Positions 40,298 through 50,751 of a DNA stretch of 64,000 bases are shown piece after piece (position 1 is the first letter of the stretch; each line of letters opens with the position of its first letter). Origin of the DNA: Pseudomonadota bacterium (lineage in GTDB: Bacteria; Pseudomonadota; Gammaproteobacteria; Burkholderiales; REEB80); assembly GCA_018971485.1 (NCBI GenBank), contig JAGXAQ010000002.1:62001-126000 (forward strand), in the 5' to 3' direction. The notes under the pieces were generated by a model. That model had not been told where the DNA came from, ran no database searches, and worked only from the letters and a program-made list of their open reading frames with translations. The position numbers were made by a program, and so were the translations under genes.

Positions 40298-41261
40298 TTA
40301 CCGTGCGCCCTTCTGGTTACCTGGCGGACATCTGCAAACCCTTTATCCAGCGTTATTCAGCCAACATGTTCCCATACCATATGAATGGGAACGGGTAAAC
40401 ACACCAGATGGGGATTTCATTGATGTTGCCTGGCACCACCATCCCAATCCCCGCGCGCTCTATATCCTTTTTCATGGTCTAGAAGGCAGCGCGCAGTCGC
40501 ATTATGCACTCAACCTGATGCAAACTGCCCATGACTGCGGCTCAAGTGCAGTGGTTGTTCATTTTCGTGGCTGTTCAGGTAAACCTAATCTTAAGGCCAG
40601 AGCCTATCACAGTGGAGACAGCCAGGAAATTGGCTGGATCCTGTCCTGGTTTGCACAAAAAATGACCCGGCTACCCCGGTACGCCATCGGTATATCCTTA
40701 GGTGGAAATGCCTTGCTTAAATGGCTGGGTGAAACCGCAAATCAGCAGCCAGTTGTTCAAAAAGCTGTTGCAGTTTCTGCCCCCATGGCTCTAAAAACAG
40801 CAGCAAAAACCATAGATACCGGACTGAACCGGTATCTTTATGCCCGGCATTTTCTGACGACACTCAAACCCAAAGCTGCCCAGAAAATCAAAATATTTCA
40901 ATTGCCTATAAGTACTCAAGACATCCTTCACTGCACGACTCTCAGGGAGTATGATGATTTGTTTACTGCCCCGCTGCATGGATTTCAGGATGCAATGGAT
41001 TACTGGCATCAGTCAGCAAGCCTTCCCTTATTGGGGCAAATCAGGCTACCAACCCTCATCATCAATGCCAGAAATGATCCCTTCATGCCAGCCCAGGCAC
41101 TGCCCACAAAAAACGAAGTCTCTCGAGCAGTAACCCTCAGTTATCCGAAAGAAGGGGGACACGCAGGATTCATGGGTGGCCCGTTTCCCGGAAAGCTCGG
41201 ATGGCTATCCCAATCCATTATTCATTTCTGCATGGCCCAAAACCACGAAAGAACCACATGA
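40275..41261 (+). CDS. YheT-like alpha/beta hydrolase
   Basis: RAPFWLPGGHLQTLYPALF, FHGLEGSAQSHYALNLMQTA, GISLGGNALLKWLGE. Confidence 0.9.
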   Translation: MISNFQPDYRAPFWLPGGHLQTLYPALFSQHVPIPYEWERVNTPDGDFIDVAWHHHPNPRALYILFHGLEGSAQSHYALNLMQTAHDCGSSAVVVHFRGCSGKPNLKARAYHSGDSQEIGWILSWFAQKMTRLPRYAIGISLGGNALLKWLGETANQQPVVQKAVAVSAPMALKTAAKTIDTGLNRYLYARHFLTTLKPKAAQKIKIFQLPISTQDILHCTTLREYDDLFTAPLHGFQDAMDYWHQSASLPLLGQIRLPTLIINARNDPFMPAQALPTKNEVSRAVTLSYPKEGGHAGFMGGPFPGKLGWLSQSIIHFCMAQNHERTT

Positions 41262-42634
41262 ATACCCCACCGCAATCCATTTTCAGGGCCTATGACATTC
41301 GAGGTATTGTCAAGACTGACCTGACAGCTGATTTTGTCAGGCTCATTGGGCAGGCCATTGGCTCCAGGGCAAGAGAACTTGATATCAAGACAATCATAGT
41401 TGGCCGGGATGGCCGGCTTTCCGGACCCATACTTGCCCAATCATTGACTGACGGGATCTTATCAACTGGAACCAATGTAATTGATATAGGCATGGTAGCT
41501 ACCCCCATGCTGTATTTTGCTACCTATCTGTATCAGACAGGTAGCGGTGTCATGCTCACGGGGAGCCACAATCCTCCGGAATATAATGGCCTCAAGATCA
41601 TGCTCGGACAAGATACGCTCGCAGGAGACCAGATTCAGTCACTTTATCAACGCATCATTCAAAACCAGTTCAAACAAGGCAAAGGAACCTTAACCCATCA
41701 GGATATCCAACAGGCGTACAAAAACAAGATCATCCATGGGATCCATCTCGCACGCCATTTACGTATTGTCATTGATTGTGGCAATGGCGTGGCAGGAGCT
41801 TTCGCCGGACATTTGTACCGAAGTCTTGGTGCTGAGGTTCATGAACTATTCTGTGAGGTAGATGGGCATTTCCCCAACCATCATCCCGATCCATCCAAAC
41901 CCGAGAATCTTGACTCTCTTGTCAAGACTGTCGTCCAGTTAAAAGCAGATATTGGCCTGGCCTTTGATGGAGACGGTGATCGACTCGGTGTTATCACCTC
42001 CAGTGGTGAGCTCATTTATCCAGACAGGCTGTTAATGCTGTTTGCACAGGACGTACTCAAGCGCAAACCAGGTTCAAACATTCTTTTTGATGTCAAATCA
42101 ACACGGCATTTATTTCCCTGGATTAGGCAGCACGGGGGAACCCCTGAAATGTGCAAGACAGGACATTCCTTCATCAAGGCACGCATGAAAGAAACCCAAG
42201 CCGAACTGGCCGGGGAAATGAGCGGCCATTTCTTTTTTAAGGAACGCTGGTATGGCTTTGATGATGGGCTATATGCTGGAGCTCGACTCCTGGAAATCCT
42301 CTCCTACGCTAAAAATAAAAATGGATTCTTTGAAGCCCTGCCTGATGCATTTAGCACACCGGAAATTAATATGCCCATGCCAGAAGGAAAATCAGCACAT
42401 TTAATCGAAACACTCAGAGCCCAGGCTATTTTCCCCGATGCCCAGAATATTTGTGCCATTGACGGGTTAAGGGTGGAGTATACGGATGGGTTTGGATTAA
42501 TTCGCGCTTCCAACACAACTCCTGTTCTGGTCCTTCGATTTGAAGCAGATACCCTAAGCGCATTAAATCGCATTCAGGATTCATTTCGATCTATCATAAA
42601 ACAGTTTTCTCCTGAAACAAGGCTGACTTTCTAA
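41258..42634 (+). CDS. Phosphomannomutase/phosphoglucomutase
   Basis: SIFRAYDIRGIV, GSGVMLTGSHNPPEYNGLKIML, GLAFDGDGDRLGV. Confidence 0.93.
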   Translation: MNTPPQSIFRAYDIRGIVKTDLTADFVRLIGQAIGSRARELDIKTIIVGRDGRLSGPILAQSLTDGILSTGTNVIDIGMVATPMLYFATYLYQTGSGVMLTGSHNPPEYNGLKIMLGQDTLAGDQIQSLYQRIIQNQFKQGKGTLTHQDIQQAYKNKIIHGIHLARHLRIVIDCGNGVAGAFAGHLYRSLGAEVHELFCEVDGHFPNHHPDPSKPENLDSLVKTVVQLKADIGLAFDGDGDRLGVITSSGELIYPDRLLMLFAQDVLKRKPGSNILFDVKSTRHLFPWIRQHGGTPEMCKTGHSFIKARMKETQAELAGEMSGHFFFKERWYGFDDGLYAGARLLEILSYAKNKNGFFEALPDAFSTPEINMPMPEGKSAHLIETLRAQAIFPDAQNICAIDGLRVEYTDGFGLIRASNTTPVLVLRFEADTLSALNRIQDSFRSIIKQFSPETRLTF

Positions 42635-42635
42635 C

Positions 42636-43667
42636 ATGCTCTATCAATTCCTGCGCCCACTTCTATTTAACCTTGAACCTGAACGGGCCCATCAATTAAG
42701 CCTAAATGCCCTGGCCTTGACCCAACGCTCCAGGATAGGCAACCTGTTTTTCAAGCACCTCGCTATTCAACCTACCAGATGCATGGGGCTTGATTTTCCA
42801 AATCCGGTTGGACTGGCCGCCGGATTGGACAAAAATGGGGATTATATTGATGCATTGGCTCTTCTGGGGTTTGGATTCATTGAAGTTGGAACAGTGACAC
42901 CCAGAAGGCAGCCTGGAAATCCTCAGCCCCGGCTATTCAGGCTTAGCAAGGAAAAAGCCCTGATCAATCGTATGGGGTTTAATAACTACGGCGTAGATCA
43001 CCTGGTTAGCCGTGTTTCAAAACGACGATACGATGGAATATTGGGAATCAATATTGGAAAAAACTTTGATACCCCCATTGAGCAGGCTCTTAATGACTAT
43101 CTTTTCTGTCTGGACCGCGTTTATCCAATAGCTGACTATATTACTATCAATATCTCATCGCCTAACACACAGAATCTTCAAAGCCTTCAACAAGGTGATA
43201 AACTGGATCCCCTGCTGGAAGGCTTATGCAACAGGGCAGCAATCCTGGCAAAAAACCGGGGGAAAAACGTCCCTCTGGCCATCAAGATTTCCCCCGATCT
43301 TGACTCAAAAGCCATCGAAAGCCTTGCAAAAACCTTGCTCAATCACCCCATTTCTGCCGTAATTGCAACCAATACCACCCTGGATCATCAATTGGTTTCG
43401 TCCTCACCTTGGGCTCAGGAAACTGGAGGACTAAGCGGCGCACCATTAAAGAAAAAAGCCCAGACCACCCTTATCCTGCTCAATGAAGCGCTTCAGGGTA
43501 AGCTACCTATTATCGGCGTAGGCGGTATTGCCTCCGGTTCGGATGCTGTGGATAGAATCGAGGCTGGAGCAAGCCTTATCCAAATTTATACCGGTCTCAT
43601 CTATCAAGGGCCAAGCCTGATTCAGGCCATACTCCAAAGCCTGGGCAACCCTGTTCTTGTACCATGA
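42636..43667 (+). CDS. pyrD: Dihydroorotate dehydrogenase (quinone)
   Basis: NPVGLAAGLDKNGDYIDALALLGFGFIEVGTVTPRRQPGNPQPRLFRL. Confidence 0.97.
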   Translation: MLYQFLRPLLFNLEPERAHQLSLNALALTQRSRIGNLFFKHLAIQPTRCMGLDFPNPVGLAAGLDKNGDYIDALALLGFGFIEVGTVTPRRQPGNPQPRLFRLSKEKALINRMGFNNYGVDHLVSRVSKRRYDGILGINIGKNFDTPIEQALNDYLFCLDRVYPIADYITINISSPNTQNLQSLQQGDKLDPLLEGLCNRAAILAKNRGKNVPLAIKISPDLDSKAIESLAKTLLNHPISAVIATNTTLDHQLVSSSPWAQETGGLSGAPLKKKAQTTLILLNEALQGKLPIIGVGGIASGSDAVDRIEAGASLIQIYTGLIYQGPSLIQAILQSLGNPVLVP

Positions 43668-43740
43668 TGATGAACATGATGATAGAATCAGCATCTGAAT
43701 ACCCTAAAATGCCTAACCCGGTCCTGGCCTATTTGCAATC

Positions 43741-44421
43741 ATGTCCTCCACTCCTCCAGTTCCTCCTTTATCAAGCCAGCCACTAACGCTGGCCGATCAA
43801 ATTGACTGCCTGCTACCCCAGACCCAGTGTGGCCAGTGTGGATATCCAGGATGCAGACCCTATGCTGAGGCTATTGCCCAAGGCCAGGCCGACATCAATC
43901 AATGCCCTCCTGGAGGGCAAGAAGGGGTTATCAAACTAGCACAGATGATGCACATCTCACCCAAGCCCCTTAATCCGGTTCATGGCCTGCCCAAACCTCC
44001 TGCTCTCGCTGTAATTGATGAGCAGGCCTGCATTGGCTGCACACTGTGCATCAAGGCCTGTCCTGTTGATGCTATTGTGGGTGCTGCAAAACAGATGCAC
44101 ACCATCCTAGGCGAGGAATGTACCGGATGTGAATTATGTCTTGCGCCATGCCCTGTTGACTGCATCCACATGAAATCCGTTCCAGTACTATCCTATAATC
44201 CATACCAGGCTAAAAAACGTTATCTCTTTCGTCTCTATCGACTTGAAAAAGCGGAATCCGAGAAACAACACCGCCTGCAGCAGAGGCAGGTTGCGTCTGC
44301 TAAAAAAAGCGAAGGGAAATCTCCCCACGCTGATCTCATCAAGGCAGCTCTTGAAAAAGCAAAGCTGCGCCAGGCGCAGCTTGAACAAAAACCCGGATCG
44401 GATCAAAAGGAAAAATCATGA
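43741..44421 (+). CDS. rnfB: RnfB-like electron transport complex ferredoxin subunit
   Basis: [26 protein letters not shown] and two 4Fe-4S CxxCxxCxxxCP motifs. Confidence 0.92.
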   Translation: MSSTPPVPPLSSQPLTLADQIDCLLPQTQCGQCGYPGCRPYAEAIAQGQADINQCPPGGQEGVIKLAQMMHISPKPLNPVHGLPKPPALAVIDEQACIGCTLCIKACPVDAIVGAAKQMHTILGEECTGCELCLAPCPVDCIHMKSVPVLSYNPYQAKKRYLFRLYRLEKAESEKQHRLQQRQVASAKKSEGKSPHADLIKAALEKAKLRQAQLEQKPGSDQKEKS

Positions 44422-45095
44422 ACCCAAGCAAACGCTACCAGATTTTTTCAAGACTGGCCTTAGCCAACCCCCATCCAACCACTGAACTTGTTCATACCAG
44501 CCCTTTTGAGCTACTCATAGCTGTCATGCTCTCGGCACAATCCACAGACAAGAGTGTCAACAAGGTTACCCATCAGCTGTTCCGTCTGGCAAACACACCT
44601 GCAGCGTTGCTTGAACTAGGGCTGGATAAACTTGAATTCCATCTGAAAACACTAAATTATTATCGCACGAAAGCCCGGCATATCATGGCTACCTGCAACC
44701 GGCTGCAGACCGAATATGGAGGTCAGGTACCCAAAACCCGACAGGAACTTGAAACGTTGCCTGGAGTAGGTCGAAAAACTGCTAATGTCATTCTAAACAC
44801 AGCATTCGGAGAGCCAACCATAGCCGTAGACACCCATATTTTCCGGGTAGCCAACCGAACTGGCCTTACTTCGGGAAAAACGGTTCGTGAAGTCGAGGAT
44901 CAACTCGAAACCCTGACTCCTTCCGAATTTATTCAGGACGCACATCACCTGCTCATTCTGCATGGACGTTATCTGTGCAAGGCGCGTCAACCTGACTGCA
45001 TTCACTGCCTATTGCAGGATCTTTGTGAATACCCCGCAAAATCCTTACTTCATGTTCAACCTTCAGGTGAAATCAATGTTCAAACCAGAACGTGA
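44418..45095 (+). CDS. nth: Endonuclease III
   Basis: [55 protein letters not shown]-terminal FeS cysteines. Confidence 0.96.
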   Translation: MNPSKRYQIFSRLALANPHPTTELVHTSPFELLIAVMLSAQSTDKSVNKVTHQLFRLANTPAALLELGLDKLEFHLKTLNYYRTKARHIMATCNRLQTEYGGQVPKTRQELETLPGVGRKTANVILNTAFGEPTIAVDTHIFRVANRTGLTSGKTVREVEDQLETLTPSEFIQDAHHLLILHGRYLCKARQPDCIHCLLQDLCEYPAKSLLHVQPSGEINVQTRT

Positions 45096-45522
45096 CGATG
45101 CCCGGCGCTATTTTTGCGAAACCTGGAAAAAAGCACGTGCAGGGCTGCCCCTAGACGGTATGGAATCCATGATCGCAACTATCATTCAAGCTCATCCGGA
45201 ATATCAACCCTGGCTTGAAAATACTGAAAAAAGCCTCATGGAGGAATGGCTCCCCGAAAACGGGGAAACCAATCCTTTTTTACATTTATCCATGCATTTG
45301 GCCATTGAAGAACAACTGGCCATCAACCAACCCAAAGGAATTCGTTCCTATTACGAAAAACTGGCGACCCAACTCGGCGATGAGCATCGGGCCCAGCACG
45401 AAATACTGGACTGTCTGGCTGAAATGTTATGGCAATCACAAAGGAATCAGGCACCACCAGACGCAGAGATCTATCTGGCCTGTCTTGAAAAGAAATTGGG
45501 GAAGCTACAAAATTATCGCTAG
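45076..45522 (+). CDS. DUF1841-family conserved protein
   Basis: [48 protein letters not shown]…NPFLHLSMHLAIEEQ; overlaps nth. Confidence 0.85.
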   Translation: MFKPERDDARRYFCETWKKARAGLPLDGMESMIATIIQAHPEYQPWLENTEKSLMEEWLPENGETNPFLHLSMHLAIEEQLAINQPKGIRSYYEKLATQLGDEHRAQHEILDCLAEMLWQSQRNQAPPDAEIYLACLEKKLGKLQNYR

Positions 45523-45657
45523 CCCTACAAACAGACTGCAACAAAGCATGACACCAACGATCCTAAACTATGCTAATGTCGCAAGGTAGTTCCACAAGAC
45601 AGCCAGTGGCTGTTTCAATCACCCCAGGTTTCCTTATTATCTAAAGGTACGCCCACA

Positions 45658-46194
45658 GTGACCCGAAAAAAAAGCCGAATCTATACCAAAACAGGTGATC
45701 AAGGCACAACAGGGCTTGCAAACGGCCAGCGAATCCAGAAAAATAGTTGCCGGATTATGGCCCAAGGTGCGCTAGATGAGCTCAATTCTGCAATAGGGTG
45801 CATCCTGGCCTACTCCCTACCCGCTTCCATTGAACATGACCTGACATTTATTCAGACAGCCCTGTTCGAGCTAGGGGCTCTACTAAGCCTCAGCGCTCGC
45901 CCTGTTCCCGATGCAAATTGGCTAGAACATGCCATTGACAGGCTCGACTGCAAACTTCCAGCACTTCGAACATTTATCATGCCAGGGGGAGGGCCGGCAG
46001 GGGCGGCCACACACTTTGCCAGAAGTGTCTGCCGGCGTGCTGAAGTGAGCCTGTGGCAGCTTAACGCAACAGAACCGGTTGATCCGGCCTTTCTCGTCTA
46101 TCTAAACCGCCTGTCAGATTATTTGTTTGTTGCTGCACGAATGATTAACCACATGGACAGCCTACCTGAAATACCCTGGAATCCAGAATCATGA
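45658..46194 (+). CDS. Cob(I)yrinic acid a,c-diamide / cobalamin adenosyltransferase (PduO type)
   Basis: SRIYTKTGDQGTTGLANGQRI, ARSVCRRAEVSL, LNRLSDYLFVAARMIN; GTG start. Confidence 0.92.
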   Translation: MTRKKSRIYTKTGDQGTTGLANGQRIQKNSCRIMAQGALDELNSAIGCILAYSLPASIEHDLTFIQTALFELGALLSLSARPVPDANWLEHAIDRLDCKLPALRTFIMPGGGPAGAATHFARSVCRRAEVSLWQLNATEPVDPAFLVYLNRLSDYLFVAARMINHMDSLPEIPWNPES

Positions 46195-46246
46195 ACATCA
46201 CGAAAATCCATACCCTTAACCTGCCCTTCCAGAGCAGGAAAGGATA

Positions 46247-46483
46247 TTAATTGTCCATCAGGTGCTGAACCTTCTTTTTAATATCAGCTATAGCCAGATT
46301 TTCCGCAACCATCTTCCCATCCCGATCATACATACGATAATGTCCAATACGATCCTCAGCAGTCATAAACTGAAGGAAATAACGCCATCGCGACTCATCA
46401 CCCACATAAACATACCGATCCGCATCTTTATAAACCCGACAGGTCGTACCAACAGGCCGGACGCTTTTCATCCAAATCTTCAT
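46247..46483 (-). CDS. Small conserved hypothetical protein (78 aa)
   Basis: MKIWMKSVRPVGTTCRVYKDADRYVYVGDESRWRYFLQFMTAEDRIGHYRMYDRDG…; isolated ORF with no better overlapping alternative. Confidence 0.55.
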   Translation of the reverse strand: MKIWMKSVRPVGTTCRVYKDADRYVYVGDESRWRYFLQFMTAEDRIGHYRMYDRDGKMVAENLAIADIKKKVQHLMDN

Positions 46484-46559
46484 GATTACTCCTGAACATG
46501 CCATTTACATCTGCGCGATCATACCATACGCTTTATTAAATTTGATTCGGTAACAACTT

Positions 46560-47399
46560 ATGCGTGGACTATATCTCATCTCTTTTCTAGTCTTTTACCT
46601 GTTTTGGGTGACCTCAACCCAGGCTGATTCCTTCGTTGCCAAAAGAATCGTGACTCTGGCTCCCAATATTGCCCAACTTGTTATAGATGCCGGGGCAGGA
46701 AACCGTCTGGTAGGGGTTACAGCCTGGACCAGCTTACCCGCAACCATCCATGCGCTTCCTATCGGTGACAGCGAACACATCAATCTGGAGCAGATCCTGT
46801 CCCTAAAACCCGATCTGATTCTAGCCTGGCAAGGCGGAACTCCACCCTATGTTATCCATCAGCTTCACAAGCTGGGTCTGAATGTAGTAACCCTGGATAC
46901 GGCAACGCTTGAAGACATTGGGCCTGCATTAATCAAGATTGGACAGTTGGCGCATACCCTAGCCCAGGCTCAACAGGTAGCCAGCAACTTTAACAATGAA
47001 CTGCACCAGTTACACCATCAAGGTAAATTACAAGCACCACTTTCTGTATTTATCGATATTTGGGATAGCCCGTTGATGACCATAAACGGCACAAACTTCA
47101 TGAGCGAAGCTGCCAGCATTTGCAACGCACACAACATCTATGCACACAACAAATTACTGACCCCCCTTGTTTCACTCGAATCCCTCATTACCCTGAACCC
47201 CGATGTCATCATCACTTTCTCGGACCAAAGTCGTTCTATCTGGATTAAAAGACATTTTCCAAGAGCTGCCCGTAAAAAACAGATCATCATTCTTAACGCA
47301 AGCAAATTCACGCAGGCCACCCCTGCCATTCTGGGTCAGATTAAATTGCTTTGCCATGATCTGGATAAAATACGCAGAACCAAAAACCAGCCTGCATAA
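46560..47399 (+). CDS. BtuF-like periplasmic cobalamin/heme-type substrate-binding protein
   Basis: Signal peptide; RIVTLAPNIAQLVIDAGAGNRLVGVTAWTSLP…EQILSLKPDLILAWQGGTP. Confidence 0.88.
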   Translation: MRGLYLISFLVFYLFWVTSTQADSFVAKRIVTLAPNIAQLVIDAGAGNRLVGVTAWTSLPATIHALPIGDSEHINLEQILSLKPDLILAWQGGTPPYVIHQLHKLGLNVVTLDTATLEDIGPALIKIGQLAHTLAQAQQVASNFNNELHQLHHQGKLQAPLSVFIDIWDSPLMTINGTNFMSEAASICNAHNIYAHNKLLTPLVSLESLITLNPDVIITFSDQSRSIWIKRHFPRAARKKQIIILNASKFTQATPAILGQIKLLCHDLDKIRRTKNQPA

Positions 47400-47434
47400 C
47401 TGTAACTGCAACTTCGCAAAAGCCCCAGAAGGTG

Positions 47435-47463
47435 TTGCAGCAAGGGGGGATGGCCACTATAAT
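47435..47463 (+). promoter_or_regulatory. Sigma70-type promoter upstream of the aminotransferase gene
   Basis: TTGCAG (47435-47440), 17 bp spacer, TATAAT (47458-47463), ~50 nt before the ATG at 47514. Confidence 0.65.
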
Positions 47464-47513
47464 AGATAAATTTTTAATCTAACTTAGCCCCTTTTATATT
47501 TACCCAAGAAAAA

Positions 47514-48692
47514 ATGTCAATCCAATCTTTTCATCCTCCTGTTCGCACCTTACTTGGTCCTGGCCCTGCTGAAGTTCACCCGCGGGTTCTTGCCGCGATG
47601 TCGAAGCCGACCATAGGCCATCTTGATCCGGCCTTTGTTCAGATGATGGACGAACTTAAGTCCTTGCTCCAGTACGCACTCATGACCAAGAACAACATGA
47701 CCATGGCTGTCTCAGCTCCAGGATCTGCCGGCATGGAAGCCTGCTTCACCAATCTTATCGAACCTGGAACAAAGGTGATCATCTGTGAAAATGGCGTATT
47801 TGCTGGACGTATGCGGGAAAATGTCGAACGGGTGGGGGGAGTGGCAATCCTAATCAAGGACGAATGGGGAAAACCCATTGACCCCAACAAGCTAAAGGAC
47901 GCACTTAAAGTCCACCCCGATACCCAGGTAGTCGCCTTTGTTCATGCCGAAACCTCAACAGGCGCCTTATCCGATGCAAAAACCCTCGTAGAGATTGCCC
48001 ATGAATTCGGGGCACTGACCATTGTTGATGCAGTCACTTCTGCAGGAGGCTGCGAACTGCGGGTAGATGAATGGAATATTGATGCTATTTATTCCGGCTC
48101 ACAGAAATGCCTGTCCAGTGCTGCAGGACTATCTCCCCTCAGCATGAATCCGGCAGCCATTGAACGAATCAGCAACAGAAAACATAAAGTTCCAAGCTGG
48201 TTTTTGGATGTCGGACTGGTAACTGCCTATTGGCATGGCGGGAAAAGACGCAGTTATCACCATACGGCACCTATTAACAATTTATATGGACTACACGAAG
48301 CTCTTGTCATGCTTCATCAAGAAGGCCTGGAAAACTCATGGGATCGCCACCGGTATCATCATCTTGCACTCAGGGCAGGACTTGAAGCCATGGGACTGAA
48401 ATTTCTGGTTAAAGAGCCTTATCGCCTACCCCAGTTAAATGCCGTTCTTGTTCCAGAACAGGTAGATGAAGCCATAGTCCGTCAACGCCTTTTAAACGAA
48501 TATAACATTGAAATTGGTGCTGGGCTGGGCGATCTTTCTGGAAAAATCTGGCGGATTGGACTAATGGGGTACAGCAGTAATGAAAAAAATGTCCTGTTTT
48601 TCCTCACTGCCCTGGATGAAATACTAGCCAGCATGAAAGCCCCTATCTTTAAGGGAATGGCCGTTGATGCAGCTGCCCGGGCCTATGCCTAA
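47514..48692 (+). CDS. Class V aminotransferase: alanine/serine-glyoxylate aminotransferase family
   Basis: LLGPGPAEVHPRVLAAMSKPTIGHLDPAF; PLP lysine region YSGSQKCLSSAAGLSPLS. Confidence 0.92.
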   Translation: MSIQSFHPPVRTLLGPGPAEVHPRVLAAMSKPTIGHLDPAFVQMMDELKSLLQYALMTKNNMTMAVSAPGSAGMEACFTNLIEPGTKVIICENGVFAGRMRENVERVGGVAILIKDEWGKPIDPNKLKDALKVHPDTQVVAFVHAETSTGALSDAKTLVEIAHEFGALTIVDAVTSAGGCELRVDEWNIDAIYSGSQKCLSSAAGLSPLSMNPAAIERISNRKHKVPSWFLDVGLVTAYWHGGKRRSYHHTAPINNLYGLHEALVMLHQEGLENSWDRHRYHHLALRAGLEAMGLKFLVKEPYRLPQLNAVLVPEQVDEAIVRQRLLNEYNIEIGAGLGDLSGKIWRIGLMGYSSNEKNVLFFLTALDEILASMKAPIFKGMAVDAAARAYA

Positions 48693-48765
48693 GACTTGAT
48701 TTGCGACTCATTGGTGCCAGGATTGTCTCTTCCCTTGAACTGACAGGTATCATGTTCAGGGGAAC

Positions 48766-50013
48766 CTAGCCATAAAACCAGTAGCTGACCAGTATGGCTG
48801 AAACAATCCCGGCCAGTTCTGCTAAAAGAGCGCAAGAAATGGCATGCCGGGTATGTCGGATGCCTACTGATCCGAAATAAACCGCAATGACATAAAATGT
48901 TGTTTCGGTGCTCCCTTGAATAACACAGACCATTCTGCCAATCAGGGAGTCAGGCCCGTACTGCTGCATCCCCTGAATCATCAGCGCCCGTGCTCCACTT
49001 CCTGACAAAGGTTTCATCAGGGCCGTTGGCAGAGCTGCAACAAAACGGGTATCCAGCCCCACCATCGCAACAACATGACGAACAACCGTAAGCATTGCAT
49101 CAAGCAACCCACTAGCCTGGAATAACCCAACGGCAACCAGCATGGCAACCAGATAGGGAATCAGGACAATTGTAATCTGAAATCCCTCCTTGGCCCCTTC
49201 AACAAACGTATCAAACACATTGATTTTTTTTATCAGGCCAGCTATTAAAAATAGCCCAATTACAGCTAAAAGCATGAGATTGCTCAAGAGCGAAGACTGC
49301 TGAACAAGCATTTGTGGTTTTAACTGGCTAAAATAAACCACAATCAAGCCTACCAATGCACTAAGCCCGCCCACCCAACCCAGAACGACCCGGTTCAATA
49401 TGGGCAATCGCTGAACTATGCTCACTGCTATCAAGCCTGTCATAGCGCTAAAATAGGTACTAATCAGAATCGGTACAAATACATCTGCCGGATTTTGCGC
49501 TCCCATCTGTGCCCGATAGGCAAAAATCGAAATGGGGAACAAAGTCACCGCCGAAGCATTCAGAACCAAGAATAAAACCTGGGCATTGCTGGCCTCTATC
49601 GGACTGGGATTAAGATTTTGCAGTTCCCGCATGGCACGTAACCCTATTGGCGTTGCAGCATTATCCAGCCCAAACAGGTTTGCTGCGAGATTCATGCAAA
49701 TTGATCCTATTGCGGGATGTTCCCTGGGAACCTCGGGAAACAGACGGGAAAACAGGGGCCGAATCCCGCGTGTCATAAAATCAACAACCCCGGCTCGCTC
49801 ACCAATACGCATAAACCCAAGCCATAGTGACATGGTTCCAGTCAATCCTAACGCCACTTCAAATCCTAGCCTGGCATTGCTAAATGTTGCATCAACCATA
49901 GACTGGAAAAGACCTGTTTGCCCCAATACCAGATATTCAACCAGGGAATAAGCCAGAGATACGAGAAAAAAACCGGCCCAGATATAATTCAGCACACACC
50001 CTCCAACTGCCAT
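48766..50013 (-). CDS. SpmA/SpmB-like fused nucleoside-recognition domain membrane protein
   Basis: LNYIWAGFFLVSLAYSLVEYLVLG; AANLFGLDNAATPIGLRAMRELQ; second half GSTETTFYVIAVYFGSVGIRHTRHA. Confidence 0.88.
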   Translation of the reverse strand: MAVGGCVLNYIWAGFFLVSLAYSLVEYLVLGQTGLFQSMVDATFSNARLGFEVALGLTGTMSLWLGFMRIGERAGVVDFMTRGIRPLFSRLFPEVPREHPAIGSICMNLAANLFGLDNAATPIGLRAMRELQNLNPSPIEASNAQVLFLVLNASAVTLFPISIFAYRAQMGAQNPADVFVPILISTYFSAMTGLIAVSIVQRLPILNRVVLGWVGGLSALVGLIVVYFSQLKPQMLVQQSSLLSNLMLLAVIGLFLIAGLIKKINVFDTFVEGAKEGFQITIVLIPYLVAMLVAVGLFQASGLLDAMLTVVRHVVAMVGLDTRFVAALPTALMKPLSGSGARALMIQGMQQYGPDSLIGRMVCVIQGSTETTFYVIAVYFGSVGIRHTRHAISCALLAELAGIVSAILVSYWFYG

Positions 50014-50207
50014 CCTTGCAATTTGACCAGGATATGAAAAAATAATTAAAAATCATAATAATACAATATAACTGAGCCATGCCGATGGCCATCAGGATCA
50101 AGCGCGCAGCCTCATTTGACTTCTAGTGTAACAAGAGTCCTTACCCTACACACTATACAATGATAGCCAGTTCCGAATTTAACCTTGACATGCAACCAAA
50201 TAGTTGC

Positions 50208-50545
50208 ATGAAACCAGATGAACATACTGTTTTTAAAGCATTGGCCGATGCCAGCCGTAGAAACCTGCCGGATAGACTATTTAAGAAAAATGGCCAGATC
50301 CTAAGCGGGCCCTGTTCCGGGCAAGACATGACCCGTCAAGCTGTAACCAGGCATCTTGACCTGCTCGAAAAAGCAAATCCTGTAGTCACAATCCAGCAAG
50401 ATAGGGGAAAAACGGCACTATCTCAATCCCGTTCCAATACATGAAATCTATACACGCTGGATTAACAGATTTGAAGAAGGGCGACTTGACGCACCAGAAC
50501 ACCTGAAACACTCTTTACAGGAGAAAAATCATGGCTAAAACCCAA
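50208..50545 (+). pseudogene. ArsR-family regulator disrupted by a frameshift at an A5 tract
   Basis: MKPDEHTVFKALADASRRNLPDRLFKKNGQ…RQAVTRHLDLLEKANPVVTIQQDRGK; the other frame then continues HYLNPVPIHEIYTRWINRFEEGRLDAPEHLKHSLQEKNHG* (typical ArsR C-terminus) after GGGGAAAAACGG near 50403-50414. Confidence 0.82.
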
Positions 50546-50731
50546 TTTACCTATACAATCCATATTAAAATCAGGCCTGAACAGCTTTGGGAAGCCATTA
50601 CCAAACCTGACTTCAGTCAACAGTACTGGGTAGCCATACCCTCTGACCATGTCTTGGAATACCACATCTTCTGCCAATTTATCCAGATTAAACAGGCAGC
50701 GGCGCTTACACACTGTCTGCAATACCTATAA
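50531..50731 (+). pseudogene. SRPBCC/AHSA1-domain protein, C-terminally truncated remnant
   Basis: MAKTQFTYTIHIKIRPEQLWEAITKPDFSQQYW is AHSA1-like; the homologous reading ends and the ORF stops at 66 aa, whereas the family is normally ~140-160 aa. Confidence 0.65.
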
Positions 50732-50732
50732 C

Positions 50733-50751
50733 AAAACCCCATCTCGGGGTT
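50733..50751 (-). terminator. Rho-independent terminator downstream of nrdB
   Basis: Minus strand AACCCC-GAGAT-GGGGTT followed by TTGTTA. Confidence 0.7.

Noticed and set aside
45523-45657. Cobalamin riboswitch before the adenosyltransferase gene
   Set aside because: No B12-box-like sequence seen and the interval is too short for a full riboswitch; only a small hairpin is present.
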